This document shows positions 34,298 to 43,990 of a stretch of 64,000 nucleotides of DNA, in pieces. Position 1 is the first letter of the stretch; every line of letters begins with the position of its first letter. Under the pieces are notes generated by a model. The model made no database searches. It saw only the letters and a list, made by a program, of their open reading frames with translations, and was not told the origin of the DNA. The position numbers were made by a program, and so were the translations under genes. The DNA is taken from positions 162,587,481 to 162,651,480 of the forward strand of contig BSWB01000001.1 of NCBI GenBank assembly GCA_033239125.1, given 5' to 3'. The DNA comes from Fagopyrum homotropicum (taxonomy: Eukaryota; Streptophyta; Magnoliopsida; Caryophyllales; Polygonaceae).

Positions 34298-36211
34298 AAA
34301 ACTGGACCAAACCGGCGGTTAACCGCCGGTTTAGGGGACCAAACCGGCGGTTAACCGAAGGTTTGATCTCCAAACCACCGGTTTGGTCCATTTTTAAAAA
34401 AAATAAAATAAAAAAATAACCAAACCGGCGGTTTAACCGCCGGTTTGGGTAAACCGCCGGTTTAGGTTTGGCGCAAACCGCCGGTTCAACCAAACCGGCA
34501 AACCTAAACCGCCGGTTTGGTCAAACCGGCGGTTTGCGCCGGTTCACAAACCGCCGGTTCGGCGGTTTGGTTTGAACCGGCCCCATCACTATCGTATCTG
34601 CCAGCCCATATGCCAAGGAGGACTCGGGATTAAAAAGGCTAGGGACATGAATCATGCCAATCTTAGCAAACTGTCATGGCGCCTATTCATGAATAAGGAT
34701 AAGTTATGGGCTATTGTCCTAATGAAGAAGTACTCGGTGCCCCTGACCGACTGGCCGCATATGCTCCCCAGCAAAAACGGGCAATCAGGTACTTGGAAAG
34801 GGATTATATATGTGGATAGCAATTTTGTCGTACCAAACATAGGATGGAGCATAAAGAATGGACGAAGGGCTTTATTTTGGACGGATATATGGTTAGGTAA
34901 TGAATCACTACTTAGTCTGAGCAGTGCTTCTATCGAACAATCTGACCGGGAGCTTCAAGTATGTGATTTATGACTCGTATCAGGAGGCTGGAACTGGGCC
35001 TATCTATCACAAAGACTCACTAACTCTGGTTGCTTGAAGTTAATGTCTGTCTCCCTGGAAGGCGTGCAAAATGAGGAAGACACTGTCAGATGGTTGGGCA
35101 GTCAGGATGGGAGTTTCTTCATTGCTTCTTCCTATAGGATGCTCAAGATGAGCCAGAACCGGGTCCAGGTGCGTGAGAGTCTATTCCTGCATCTGTGGAG
35201 ACTGCAGACTACTGAGAGAATACGTTATTTCATGTGGCTCCTAGCATGGGGTATTCCATTGACAAATTTAGAAAGATGCAGTGACATTTGGCAACCTGTC
35301 ATGATTGCATATGCTGTCCGGGAGAGGAAGAGACCTTGCTGTATACTCTTTGTGATTGTCAAGAAGCCCGACCAATTTGGATTTCGGTGGTGCCGGAGGC
35401 TTATAAGAATCAGTTCTTCAATGCAAACTGGGAAGAGTGGCTCTATGGAAATGTGAGCTCTACCTATCTATCAGTTAATCGCGAGAGCTGGAGTGCGAAG
35501 CCTGCTATGCTTGGTGGTTATGGAAGTGGCGAAATGAAAGGATCTTTACGGGGACAAATAGATACGGAGACAAACTGGGGTTCTTGAAAGCGAGAAGTGA
35601 GGAGATTGCCTCCCCTTGCAACCGCCTTAAAATTGGAGCGAACATGCCAAAGGTTCAGCATTTGATTTCCTGGAGTAAACCACAAGCTGGATGGATTAAT
35701 TAAGGTGAATTCGGATGGGGCAGTTCGTGGGTTTGAAGGCCTTGCTACGGCGGCAGCAGTAATTCGAGATGATCAGGGAGCCTGGGTTCAGGGTATTGTT
35801 GCAAATCTTGGTTGTGCTACTGTTCCAGTTGCTGAGTTGTGGGGAGTTTCTTTGGGTCTTCAGCTAGCTTGGGACTTGGGGCATAGTAAGGTGGTGTTGG
35901 AAGTGGATTTCAAGCTTGTGGTTGAGTTCATCATGAAGGGTGTCAGCCCATCGCACCCGCTGTCGAGCCTGGTTAATCGATGTCAAGGCTTCATTTACCG
36001 AGACTGGACTATAGATCTCGGCCATGTTTTTCGGGAGGGCAATAGGGTTGCGGACTCCCTTGCAAACCTTGCCTTCTTTTTTGATCCCGGAGTCCATCGG
36101 ATAGCCTCCCTGCCGCTTTGTGTGGGCTCTATCTTACTTGATGATCTCAGGGGTGCTTCTATACCTCGTGTATCTCGTTTGTCCCTTCCTTCTACTAATA
36201 ATAATACGTAA
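31528..36211 (+). pseudogene. LINE ORF2: endonuclease, reverse transcriptase, RNase H
   Basis: Endonuclease begins MIGLFWNCRG with the conserved FETH (31638), and shifts frame at about 31820. The linker and RT follow: GSFKAPGPDGF (32880), FRPISLCNVSYKVI (33059), RGVRQGDPLSPYLF (33500) and the FADDILLF active-site box (33653). After the hAT insertion, GGLGIKKARDMNHANLSKLSW (zf-RVT region) resumes at 34618. A C-terminal RNase H (35705-36211) shows NSDGA, AELWG, EVDFK and the end motif GNRVADSLAN. Stops near 33139, 33380, 34973 and 35590 inactivate it. Confidence 0.9.
34145..34591. mobile_element. hAT non-autonomous element inserted in the LINE RT region
   Basis: Starts TAGAGGTGGG; the reverse complement of the other end is TAGTGATGGG. 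Flanked by the perfect 8-bp direct repeat TCGTATCT (34137-34144 and 34592-34599), the hAT hallmark. The LINE reading frame resumes exactly after the duplicated site. The interior is built of AACCGGCGGTT and AACCGCCGGTT palindromes plus a poly(A) of about 29 bases (34266-34293). Confidence 0.95.
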
Positions 36212-36264
36212 CCTGGAGTAGTGAACTCCGCTTTCTACCAAAAAAAAGAGAGAGAAAATCGGAG

Positions 36265-37580
36265 ATGTTATCGTTTATTTCTTAAATTTTGCATAGTATT
36301 TGTGCAGTTTTAACTTTTTGATTAATTATCTTTTTTTTAATCTTACATTCTTGCATATAAACTTATTTGTACTAAATTTCTATGTTTTTTTTTAATGTAT
36401 CTTACATATTATTAATCATATATATCTTGAGAAGATTGGTGAAATAAGACACCTTTTGTAACTTGTAGACTAACTAAGCACTATATTTTCATAATTAAAA
36501 AATAAAGCTAAAGTAGCATATATATCCGAAAATTAAAAGAAAACTATATAAAAAAGATTCTTGATTATACATAGTATTAATACACAATTTTAATTACTAA
36601 CGTTAATACATAATTTCTATTACACAATTTCAATTACACAATGTTAATACATAAAAGACTTGTGTAACCACATCTTGTGTAAATGACGGATTTATGTAAC
36701 CAAACATTGTCAAAATGACAGACACTTGTACTACATAAACGTAATCATTATGTAGAAAGTCGCAAAAATTATGTATTCATCATGGATCCTCAATCAAAAC
36801 TTGACACATTAATATGTTCATATGTACACAAATATCACGTCCCAACTATATTGGATGAGTCACCTACATATTTTCTAAAAAAAAAGGCTAACAAACATAT
36901 CATACGGATGACTAACTACGTTGACTTACATGGTAATTTCTTTTATAATTTTCGATTAAATCTTTTTCATCATATTCCCTCTCCACAATTGTAGTACTCA
37001 GGCCGTCTACTTTGTTAATATAAAACAAAAGATACTTACTCTATACATAGTGTTTACGTAAAGTATCTACTTAACCAATTCATTCATATATCTTATAAAT
37101 TTAAGCTATTCATCAAACAAATTCCCAAATGCATATATACTAAATAACTTATATTGCCCAATAAAAATGGGTAATTAGGTGAAAGTGTATAAATTGACAT
37201 CTACCGACCAAATCATATAGACAAGGTAAGCATCACATCTTTGACATAAAACTAGATTCAAATATTTAATATATAAAAAATGTGACAGTATATTTACTTT
37301 TCGTTTAGATCAAAAGTAAGCTTGTATTCAATTCAAAAAATGAATAACATACGAACAATATTCAAATGTATAGAAGTCTACATATGAATGCGCAGCAATT
37401 AAAGCCCTTTTGAATTTGAAGGCTGCCTACCAAACTCCCTAATCAATTTTCGTATCCTTATATCACTAATGATGACCATACAAAAATATTGTTTCATTTT
37501 TAAAATAGTTTTATAAATATTTTATAAATAAATTCTAACAAAATTTAGATAAAATGGTTAAAAATTGCTGACCATATATA
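36265..37580. other. AT-rich intergenic
   Basis: Around 36575-36660 are repeats of ATTAATACACAATTTTAATT, the reverse of the repeat at 48755-48842. An open frame at 36782-36994 has no recognisable features. Confidence 0.45.
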
Positions 37581-37588
37581 TATATATA

Positions 37589-37819
37589 AACAGCTCTTAC
37601 CATGTACAATGAGAACAAATTATATCCGTTTGATCGTTAAATAGATGGCTGAGATTAGGCGATATTAAAGGGAGAAAAAAAATCGTGTTATTAATGGAAG
37701 AAATATTCATCGGCCTGACTCTATATATTCGGTGGTATAGTTACATATATTCGACGGTATAGTAACATATATTCGTTGTTGACATGTTCACATGGTAAGA
37801 GTTGTTTACCTATTAGTCA

Positions 37820-37820
<1 letters not shown>
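37589..37820. mobile_element. MITE family 2, copy b (TA-bordered)
   Basis: Reverse-complement relative of 23923-24210 (shared GATGGCTGAGATTAG and TTTAACGAT). Ends CTCTTACCATGTACAATGAG and the complementary CATGGTAAGAGTTG. TA runs on both sides. Confidence 0.7.
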
Positions 37821-37846
<26 letters not shown>

Positions 37847-37850
<4 letters not shown>

Positions 37851-38132
37851 GTGGTTCCCATGGGAACACCCCTAACTTGAGAAGATGAGAACAATCGTAC
37901 ACCGTTGAATGTGAGTATTAAGGGTTGAGATTTAGAGTAGATATCAAAAATAATAATAACTACGAATAATAATAATTAGGAATCCAACAATAACTACGAA
38001 TAATCCACTCAACCAACAATAACTACGAATAATACATTAAACGATATGACACATTCGTAACAAAACTAATAATAATTACGAATCTGTTCTCATGTTCTCA
38101 CGTTAGGGGATGTTCTCATAGGATCTATACTC
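37847..38132. mobile_element. MITE family 1, copy c (TA-bordered)
   Basis: TIRs GGGAACACCCCTAACTTGAG and its counterpart GAGAACATCCCCTAACGTGA. Almost the exact reverse complement of 26453-26735. A TA run joins it to the family 2 copy on the left. Confidence 0.8.
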
Positions 38133-38195
38133 TATATATATATATATAATAAAAATTTATAAGAAAAATTTTAAAAATAATTATAAAATTAAAAT

Positions 38196-38248
<53 letters not shown>

Positions 38249-39563
38249 AAAAATCAAAGATTTTTTTTAAATAATTAGAATAAATAGATGATAATATTTT
38301 AAATTTTTTTGACATTTATCTAATATTACACATTCCCCTTTTGACTTTTCCCCCTATTTGTGAGTCCACTTTGCTATGAACAAATTGTGTGATCTTCATG
38401 TACTAATTCCCAGTCTACATTTGAAAGTGCATTTAAAATGGTCAAATTTGCACTCATTTCAACTCCACATTTTAAAAAAGCTCCAATTCAAGATTTGGCC
38501 AATTCTCACTTTCTATACATTTTAAACCAATTATATTAAGTGGATGTCTTCATCAAATAATTCATTTCCGTACATTCAAGTTCCGTATCTATATATTTAT
38601 AACATATTTATTTTGCTAAACAACACTTTTACAAGATAAATGAAAGGACAATTATTTTCATTTTTATTTATTTATTTTGTTTTCATTTCTAAGTATCTAT
38701 CGAAATGACACGTTAGAGTGTTAAGTCTTCGATCATTTCATGTTTGGCCGGTGATTCAAAGATTTGATGTTAATTTTGCCTAATTATATTACGTGATGCA
38801 ACATTATACATTTATATTAGTATTAGAAAATATTTGTATTTTTTGTCCACATTCCACTATAACTTTATAACTATATGATTTATGGAGTGTTACTCCGGGT
38901 CTTTAAATTTGATCAATTGTATTAATATATAGTTGGTATAGTGATTATATAATATTAGTAAATTTTTAATATGAAGATTCGAGTTTTTGTAGCACGTTTG
39001 GTTTTGGTGTGGATCCGTGGTTCGGTTTTGTTTATGAGCTATAAAATAGTAGGACAACCGAACCAAGCTAGAGTCAAAGACAAGACTGAAAAAACAATGA
39101 ATCGTCTTCGGCTAACTATTAGTTAAGTTGATATAAATTTGTGAAACATAATAGACAATTTGATAAACCATATTTCGAATCTGTTTCGGTTACTTGAAAG
39201 AAATATAGGCTTAAATATCACTTTAGTTTTAATTTTGGGTTATTTCACCCAAAATCATAACCGTAAAATCATGTAAATATTTTAATTTGGCTAATCAAAT
39301 CAACTTCTTGAAATGTTTTCATTAAGGGTACGTGAACTGCGTTCAACAAGTCCATTTTATAAGATTATTAAAAAAAATTATTCTGATCAAGATTATTATA
39401 AATGGTTATTTGACCAAAAATTATCATCCTCCTAAACATAAATTATAGATTATTGGGATACTCTCAAAGTTAACCAAACAAATTTATCAATTCTTAGGTT
39501 CTTCGGTTTCAATTTTTCTTACAATAGAATTAGATACTATTTTGGGTTTTTCTTGAACACCAC
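38133..39563. other. AT-rich intergenic with (TA)n at 38199-38242
   Basis: A second TA run of about 22 units, then single-copy-looking AT-rich DNA. No genes recognised. Confidence 0.5.
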
Positions 39564-39566
39564 TAA

Positions 39567-39685
39567 GGGTGTGTTTGGTGTAAAATTAGATATTATTTTA
39601 GGATGAAAAAAGAGAGAAATTTTCTTCAAATTTCATTTCATTTCATTTCATTTCATCCCATTAACCCTATCTACCAAACAAACCC
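39567..39685. mobile_element. Tourist-like MITE (PIF/Harbinger)
   Basis: 119 bp with TIRs GGGTGTGTTTGG and CCAAACAAACCC, flanked by TAA on both sides (39564-39566, 39686-39688). Contains (TTTCA)n. Both the TIR and the 3-bp TAA duplication are typical of Tourist elements. It lies about 125 bp upstream of the START gene's TATA box. Confidence 0.85.
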
Positions 39686-39813
39686 TAAATCCATTCACAA
39701 GAAATAAAAATAAAAAAAGGACAACGTGGAAAACGTTACGCGTTGCGGCGTTGGCGATGAACGATTTACAAATCAGTGAAATCACGAGACACGCCTGCCT
39801 ACCGAAATCCGGG

Positions 39814-39821
39814 TATATAAA
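39814..39821 (+). promoter_or_regulatory. Probable TATA box of the START gene
   Basis: TATATAAATT in the context CCGGGTATATAAATTAGCAG, about 490 bp before the start codon. A long 5' leader or leader intron is implied by the CT-rich transcript-like sequence from 39850 on. Confidence 0.55.
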
Positions 39822-40307
39822 TTAGCAGTTTGAGATGCGTAAGTCAACCCAATTGCAGTCTTCTTCCTCGTTAATCAATCGAAACCCTAATCTTTGAAAC
39901 AGCCCCCCTATCAAGAATCAGCTCCACATCAGGATTCAACATTTAATAAACACAATTCATTCCCAACTTGTGTTCACTAGTCGTTTTTAATTCAATTGTC
40001 AAGAAGTCGTGTCCCTGATCTGTTGGAACATCACTTTCAATCTTCAAACTCTTTGTTCTCATTTAATGGTTTCCTTTGATTTCATTTGAATCTTCTTGGG
40101 TTGTTGTTGTTGATCAAAGCTTATTGCTTAAGAAATTTGAAGTGAAGGGTTAGGGTCCTACGCTAAATCTAGTGTCTGCCAGCCTTCGTCTCTCAATCCT
40201 TATCTTCTTCCTCCATCTCTTGTTGTCCTATTTGCTAATTTTGTAAATAGGGTTTTGAGCTTGTCTCTACTGAAAAAACCCTCGATTGAATTTGAGGGTT
40301 TTTAGAA

Positions 40308-42470
40308 ATGGCTTTGGTTTCTATGTTGATAAGGATTTTTGAGAGGCCGACTATTTGGGATGTTTTGATTGACCTTATGGTACTTGCAATCCCTCTATGG
40401 ATTGCTATGATTTTGGGTGTCCTTCTTGGTTGGTCATGGCGACCCAATTGGGCGAATTTCTTTACTGTTCTTATGTCTACTCTCAAATCACAATTACCAA
40501 ATTTCATGCCTTCAATTTCAACTGATGGGTGTGAAGAACTTTCCCTATCAGAAGGTCAGACATCGAAATCTGATTCCAGGTATTGGTCTAATCTCTAATT
40601 TAAGCATTCAAGTTTCCCAAATTTAGATTACTTACTGCTGTACGCTTTGATATTTCATTGAATGCCTCAGTAATATACAATTTTGGAATATGTTGTGTCA
40701 GCTCATCAAACAGCACTTGCATTAATGAAGCTGATTTGAGACATTTAAGGCAAATAGTTGAGGTTAAAGATGGAGGCCCTACTTGGATTCACATGATGGA
40801 GCGCTCAACTCCAACTATGGCCTACCAAGCTTGGAGACGAGATCCTCCGGTTCGTTCATTGCTGCATTAACCAAATTTGGTTTGAAATTGTTAATGTAAT
40901 TGTTGTTTTTGCTGAATGTATCTGGTTTGATCATGTAGAATGGACCTCCACAATACCGTAGTCGAACTATTTTTGAGGACGCGACTCCTGAGATGGTCAG
41001 AGATTTCTTCTGGGATGACGAGTTTCGGTTCAAATGGGATGATATGCTTATTAAGCATGCCACATTGGAGGATTGCTCCTCAACTGGAACCATGATTGTT
41101 CACTGGGTTCGCAAGGTATAATGAGTTTAGAGGAGTTATTCAGTAATGTAGTATTTGCCTATTCGGTTACTAAAACTCATTATATCTGAAACTTGTTTAG
41201 TTGGGGTTGTAGTTCTTTTTGTGTGTATGCCTAGGTTTGCTTATTCTTATTCTCTTGTGTTGGTTGTTTTTTCGTGTGCAGTTCCCGTTCTTCTGCAGTG
41301 ATAGAGAATATGTGATTGGAAGGCGAATTTGGGAATCAGATCGATCCTATTATTGCGTTACAAAGGTAACCTCTTGCTGTTGTTTAAGTAACTGGTTACT
41401 ATCTCATACTTCAATACGAGTATATGACACTACCTTACCCTTTGGAGTTTGGATTCTAAGAGATTATATGAATTTAAAATTTGAGGTTTTGGACTGAACT
41501 TTTGGAAGATCCATACTTGTTGGCACATTTTTTGGGATCAAATTTGTTGGCTAACACTGAAAATGGTTTTAATGGTGTCCACAGGGTGTTCCCTACACAT
41601 CACTTCCCAGGCAGAACAAACCAAGACGAGTCGATCTCTATTACTCAAGCTGGTGTATTCGTCCAGGTAAATTCTTTTCGCGTTCTCATATTTCATCCCT
41701 TTAGTATTGAGGAACAATAGCAACTAGCAAGGGAATGACAGCTGATTTCGGAAACAACAAATTTCGGTCTGTTTGATTGCATAGATGGAACATGAGATTT
41801 CCAATAACATAGGTTGTGTTTGCTTGATGGAAAACACTAGTTTTTAAACTAGTGGATTTTTCAAATCTTTTCTAAACTGTATTTGGTTAAGCAAGATAAA
41901 CTAGTGTAAAGATTAACTCTGAAGGGATTGATTAAATGAAGTAGTCTTTTTCGTGCACTTTTTTACTTGCAACTAATAGTAACACCTTTTCTGTATATGA
42001 ATCTAAAATCAGCTGAATCACAAAGAGATGGACAAATGACAGCATGTGAGGTTCTACTCTTTCACCATGAAGACATGGGGATTCCATGGGAGATTGCAAA
42101 GCTCGGGGTACGTCAAGGCATGTGGGGGGCTGTAAAGAAGATAGACCCTGGCCTACGTGCTTATCAGAAGGCGAGAATAAGCGGGTCCCCTCTCTCTCAT
42201 TGTGCAACAATGGCTCATATAAACACTAAGGTCAGTCCAGCTTACCTTAGATCCTTGGAGGTGAGCGACAATGATGACTTGACTGTTGTACCCATGGATA
42301 GCGAATCTTCTTCCTCTTGTTCCGAGAAGCAATCCGGGTTCAGTGTACCAAAGCTCCTTGTTGTTGGCGGGGCGATTGCAGTTGCTTGTAGTCTTGACAA
42401 AGGGCTGCTAACAAAGGCTGTTATTTTTGGAGTTGCAAGAAGATTTGCTAGAATTGGAAAGAAATTGTAG
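40308..42470 (+). CDS. START-domain lipid-binding protein (CP5-like), six exons
   Basis: Spliced model 40308-40579, 40702-40849, 40939-41115, 41282-41365, 41585-41666, 42013-42470. All introns are GT-AG, phases agree, and 1221 nt give 406 residues, near the usual size of plant CP5/StAR-related proteins. An N-terminal hydrophobic segment (MVLAIPLWIAMILGVLLGW) suggests membrane anchoring. The START domain spans exons 2-6 (GGPTWIHMMERSTPTMAYQA, FFWDDEFRFKWDDM, DREYVIGRRIW, ACEVLLFHHEDMGIPWEIAK). A second hydrophobic stretch lies near the C-terminus (LLVVGGAIAVACSLDKGLL). Such proteins bind lipids or sterols; the ligand is unknown. The frame is intact. The last exon is duplicated in inverse orientation downstream. 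Confidence 0.93.
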
Positions 42471-42686
42471 GTTTGGGGATAATTGATTCTGTTTGAGTAA
42501 ATGATTAGATTGTTCATTTGCTCATATTTTAGTGAATCAATCCAAACACTTGATTGTTGTATATCTGAATAATGTTAGAATAAGATCTTTAAATGCTTCA
42601 AATTGTTGTAAAATCATTGTTAATGGCCACGGAAATGAAGTTTCACTCGTTGATTATCTCTTAGCTGTGATCAATAACATGCTGAA
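41835..42686. repeat. Left arm of large inverted repeat (START last exon)
   Basis: Pairs with 42958-43720. The arm spans part of intron 5, all of exon 6 and about 215 bp of 3' flank. The left arm has about 100 bp (about 41885-41985) that the right arm lacks. Both outer ends are at the near-palindrome CACTAGTTTTTAAACTAGTG. Confidence 0.9.
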
Positions 42687-42957
42687 AATCATGTTATTTT
42701 ATGTTGTGTTTTGAATGTTAATGGCTGATATGAACTTTGAAGCATCTGCTGGACCTTGTCCGAGTTTCAGACAATATGGTCCTGTTTTATCTCGAGACTG
42801 TTTGTAATATTCTGTGGGCTGTTCATCTGGACTGGAATTTTCAAAAACCTGGACCGTACCGTTACAGTCCGATCCATTTCCGTCCAAACCGAAATAAAGA
42901 CAAGTATCATATATCAATCTCATATCGATACCATACAGATATGTGAAAGGAAAAAGC
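42687..42957. other. Spacer between inverted repeat arms
   Basis: 271 bp of unique-looking sequence; this would be the loop of a hairpin transcript reading through both arms. No feature recognised. Confidence 0.6.
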
Positions 42958-43720
42958 TCTCAGTATGTTACTGATCAGACCTAAGAGATAATCCATGAGT
43001 GGAACTTCATTTCCGTGGCCATTAACAATTTGAAGCATTTAAAGATCTTATTCTAATATTATTCAGATATACAACAATCAAGTGTTTGGATTGATCCACT
43101 AAAATACGAGCAAATGAACAATCTAATCATTTACTCAAACAGAATCAATTATCCCCAAACCTACAATTTCTTTCCAATTCTAGCAAATCTTCTTGCAACT
43201 CCAAAAATAACAGCCTTTATTAGCAGCCCTTTGTCAAGACTACAAGCAACCGCAATCGCTCCGCCAACAACAAGGAGCTTCGGTACACTGAGCCCGGATT
43301 GCTTCTCGGAACAAGAGGAAGAAGATTCGCTATCCATTGGTACAACAGTCAAGTCATCATTGTCGCTCTCCTCCAAGGATGTAAGGTAAGCTGGACTGAC
43401 CTTAGTGTTTATATGAGCCATTGTTGCACAATGAGAGAGAGGGGACCCGGTTATTCTCGCCTTCTGATAAGCACGTAGGCCAGGGTCTATCTTCTTTACA
43501 GCCCCCCACATGCCTTGACGTACCCCGAGCTTTGCAATCTCCCATGGAATCCCCATGTCTTCATGGTGAAAGAGTAGAACCTCACATGCTGTCATTTGTC
43601 CATCTCTTTGTGATTCAGCTGATTTTAGATTCACATACAGAAAAAAAAAAAAAAAAAGTGTTATTATTACCCAAATATAGTTTAGAAAATATTTTTAAAA
43701 TACACTAGTTTATAAACTAG
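42958..43720 (-). pseudogene. Right arm: inverted copy of START gene exon 6 (ORF 43161-43634)
   Basis: The minus strand repeats the last START exon nearly residue for residue, from AESQRDGQMTACEVLLFHHE to the C-terminus ARIGKKL. There are only a few changes (ARISG to ARITG, SLEVSD to SLEESD, GFSV to GLSV, LLTK to LLIK) and no stop. Intron 5 sequence with the AG acceptor is included, so this is a genomic, not a cDNA-derived, duplication. It has no promoter, no START N-terminal half and no start of its own, so it cannot make the protein. A poly(A) run of 18 (43641-43658) sits where the parent has TTTT. Confidence 0.9.
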
Positions 43721-43761
43721 TCCCTCTAGTTCTCAATAATTGTCATAAGAGATTTAATTTT

Positions 43762-43990
43762 TCTTTCCACGAGTCTGTCATATCAATAGATGTCACAACC
43801 TCTACCTCTATTATTGGATCATTCATTTCTATTTTCCACGGGTCTGTCATATCAATAGATGTCACGTCTTTCATTGTGGATCATTTTTTTTTTTGCTTTC
43901 CTCGTGTCTGTCATATCAATAGATGTCACATTTTTCATTGGATCATTCATTTTGGATTTCCACGTGTCTATCATATCAATATATGACACA
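43762..43990. repeat. Four-copy tandem repeat, 60-69 bp period
   Basis: The units share CACGTGTCTGTCATATCAAT followed by AGATGTCAC and a CATTGGATCATTCATT-like tail, with TCTGTCAT (TCTATCAT in the last) at about 43774, 43843, 43907 and 43967. The array begins shortly after the right arm of the inverted repeat. Confidence 0.85.

Larger units (their letters stand above)
29861..36251 (+). mobile_element. Full-length L1-type LINE with RNase H (inactive)
   Basis: A 6.4-kb non-LTR element flanked by the perfect 13-bp direct repeat GAGAAAATCGGAG (29848-29860 and 36252-36264). It ends in TTCTACC plus an A-rich tail. Two ORFs: ORF1 with a CCHC knuckle, ORF2 with endonuclease, RT and RNase H. The perfect, long target duplication shows that both ends are intact and insertion was by target-primed reverse transcription. 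The ORFs are broken by stops and frameshifts, and by a 447-bp hAT insertion at 34145-34591. Confidence 0.92.
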
